From positions 592,004 through 656,003 of the forward strand of contig NZ_SDOZ01000002.1 of assembly GCF_004134775.1 (NCBI RefSeq): a stretch of DNA of 64,000 nucleotides, read 5' to 3'. The notes under the pieces were generated by a model that was not told the origin of the DNA, made no database searches, and saw only the letters and a list, made by a program, of their open reading frames with translations. The DNA comes from Candidatus Borkfalkia ceftriaxoniphila. GTDB taxonomy: Bacteria > Bacillota > Clostridia > Christensenellales > Borkfalkiaceae. Shown piece by piece: positions 62,713 through 64,000 of the stretch. Position 1 is the stretch's first letter, and each line of letters starts with the position of its first letter. Both the position numbers and the translations under genes were made by a program.

Positions 62713-64000
62713 TTATACGGTCATGATCACTCGTATCGCGCGCATGGCGGGATTAGGTTTATTCTGTATGATATACGGCATGAAAGCAATTTCATCGTAA
62801 AAAGAAAAGCCCTGACTGTTTCCGTCGGGGCTTGTTTGTATGGGGCTATTGTAGTAAACTATCATTTTGTCGTTATACAATACGATTTGCTTTATAAGCA
62901 GGTTTATCAGCATTTGCGGCTCTTTCAGTAAAGCCTGTTCGTAATATTTCCGTATCTTATCTTCGGATAGGGTTATCTTTGTTTTGCTCTGTTCTATCAA
63001 TATATTTCTTTCGAGTTCCGTAAGTTTGTTTTCGAGTTCGTGCAAACGCTTATTTGTCGTAGCGGAGATAATACCCTGTTCGATAGCGGACATCAAGTTG
63101 TTCAATGCCGTTTCCGTCTGACGCTTTTCCGAAAGCAATGTTTTGAGTATCGGGCTTTCTTTGTTCTGCATTTCCTGTATCTGCATAAGCCCGTCAACGA
63201 CCTTGTTCATTGTATCGGGCTTGGAGAGTTCGCGCAGGATAGTTTCAAGTACAAAGTTTTCCAAAAACTCTTTGCGTAATGCCGTTTTTTCACAACCGTT
63301 GCGATACTTTTTTCTGCCGTGGCATTTGTAGTAGTGTATCACTTCACCGTTTGAGGAAGTACCGCTTTCCGCGCTTATCGGGTGTCCGCAATATCCGCAT
63401 TTCAGTTTATGGCGCAATAGGTATGTTACCTGTACGCTCCTTTTGCCGTACTTGTTCTTTTGTACTTTTGCCCGTACTTTATCGAAAATTTCAATCGGTA
63501 CGATTTGCGGATAGATATTGTCGTATTCTTCGCCTTTATTGCGGTAAATGCCGAGATACTTTTCATTTTTCAGTATATGGTACACGGTATTGGGCGCAAA
63601 CGGTTTTCCGTTATGGTAAACGCCGCGCTCCGTCAAGGCTTTGATAATCGTAGGCACATACACGCCGAGGGCATATTGCGAAAATATGTAACGGACAATA
63701 TCGGCTTTTTCGGCATCATCAACGATTTTGCGGGCAACCACTTTGTACCCGTAAGGCACGCCCCCGCCGCAGTAAAAGCCTTTCTTACGGCTCTCGTTCA
63801 ACCCGCGCAATATCTTTTGGGAGAGTTCTTCGGAATAATATTCGGCAAGCCCGATATACATATTTTCAAGTAAAATGCCGTCAAGGTTCTTGGTGCCGTC
63901 TATATTTTCCGAGGTGCGTTGCGTAGCGGAAATAAGCGTTTTACGGTTCTTTTTCAAGCGTTGTTTATTGACGGCTATCTCAATGGAATTTCTGCCGAAA
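62713..64000 (-). CDS. Serine recombinase (large resolvase/integrase), N-terminus outside window
   Basis: The frame is open to the window edge, so the TTG at 63957 is internal. The visible 429 residues begin in the catalytic domain's end (GRNSIEIAVNKQR; NLDGILLENMYIGLAEYYSEELS) and continue with the Recombinase domain (PYGYKVV...; FAPNTVYHILKNEKYLGIYR), a zinc ribbon (CGYCGHPIS...YYKCHGRKKYRNGC), and a coiled coil (about 62950-63160). The catalytic serine is beyond the window. The family integrates and excises conjugative and phage-like elements; this is probably one end of such an element. Confidence 0.92.
   Translation of the reverse strand, partial: FGRNSIEIAVNKQRLKKNRKTLISATQRTSENIDGTKNLDGILLENMYIGLAEYYSEELSQKILRGLNESRKKGFYCGGGVPYGYKVVARKIVDDAEKADIVRYIFSQYALGVYVPTIIKALTERGVYHNGKPFAPNTVYHILKNEKYLGIYRNKGEEYDNIYPQIVPIEIFDKVRAKVQKNKYGKRSVQVTYLLRHKLKCGYCGHPISAESGTSSNGEVIHYYKCHGRKKYRNGCEKTALRKEFLENFVLETILRELSKPDTMNKVVDGLMQIQEMQNKESPILKTLLSEKRQTETALNNLMSAIEQGIISATTNKRLHELENKLTELERNILIEQSKTKITLSEDKIRKYYEQALLKEPQMLINLLIKQIVLYNDKMIVYYNSPIQTSPDGNSQGFSFYDEIAFMPYIIQNKPNPAMRAIRVIMTV

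Noticed and set aside
63955..63957. TTG as start of the serine recombinase
   Set aside because: The frame stays open to the window edge and the catalytic N-terminus is missing, so the gene continues outside.

Overview
The window looks like a chromosome segment from an endospore-forming, anaerobic, gut-type member of the Clostridia. The evidence is spmA/spmB, an IscR-IscS-IscU cluster, a split cobalamin methionine synthase, AddAB instead of RecBCD, TatD with its partner radical SAM protein, and many secreted lipoproteins for glycan use. The high-GC core with frequent GTG/TTG starts would suit an uncultured Christensenellales-type lineage, but that placement is a guess.

Layout. 1-3791: methionine block (metF 3' part, stand-alone MetH activation protein, metH). 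4187-5253: spmB/spmA on the minus strand. 5375-9778: metG, tatD, TatD-linked radical SAM protein, rsmA. 9825-11734: TetR regulator and a cation/proton antiporter behind a TetR-type operator. 11762-14339: iscR-iscS-iscU-flavoprotein operon on the minus strand, with a palindrome just downstream of its promoter. 14364-16383: sugar MFS transporter and queH. 16502-16576: tRNA-Gln(CUG). 16651-30020: glycan locus 1, one minus-strand operon (Asp-box propeller lipoprotein, solute-binding protein, second propeller lipoprotein, large Ig-rich surface protein, a permease fused to an extracellular repeat domain, a second permease, LacI regulator). 30290-33328: small XRE regulator, glycosyltransferase, GNAT, PRC-barrel protein. 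33368-40725: unknown membrane protein, then addB-addA. 40897-41952: lipoprotein. 42046-54230: glycan locus 2, an AT-richer minus-strand operon (two LplB/LplC-type permeases, solute-binding protein, two beta-helix lipoproteins, Ig lipoprotein, cytoplasmic GH127-like hydrolase) with a divergent AraC regulator. 55400-57650: hpt, tilS, yjbR-like gene. 57794-62078: small membrane protein, mnmA, second AraC regulator, UroD-like protein, cytidylate-kinase-like protein. 62301-62376: tRNA-Ala(CGC). 62524-64000: large nested inverted repeat and the 3' part of a serine recombinase, the edge of a mobile element that runs off the window.

How it works together. The two glycan loci each pair extracellular binding/cleavage lipoproteins with a solute-binding protein and two permeases. 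Neither encodes an ATPase, so both probably share an MsmX-type ATPase encoded elsewhere. Locus 1 has a strong promoter followed by two operator-like palindromes 31 bp apart, a good target for its own LacI protein. Locus 2 is probably switched by its divergent AraC protein.

Features I find most worth a second look: (1) an ABC permease fused to a roughly 280-residue extracellular repeat domain; (2) four genes whose start codon sits exactly 6 nt after the -10 box, implying leaderless mRNAs; (3) a 189-nt nested inverted repeat beside the serine recombinase; (4) the AT-rich glycan locus 2; (5) a large surface protein with a Cys-Gly-Ser-Ser transmembrane tail.
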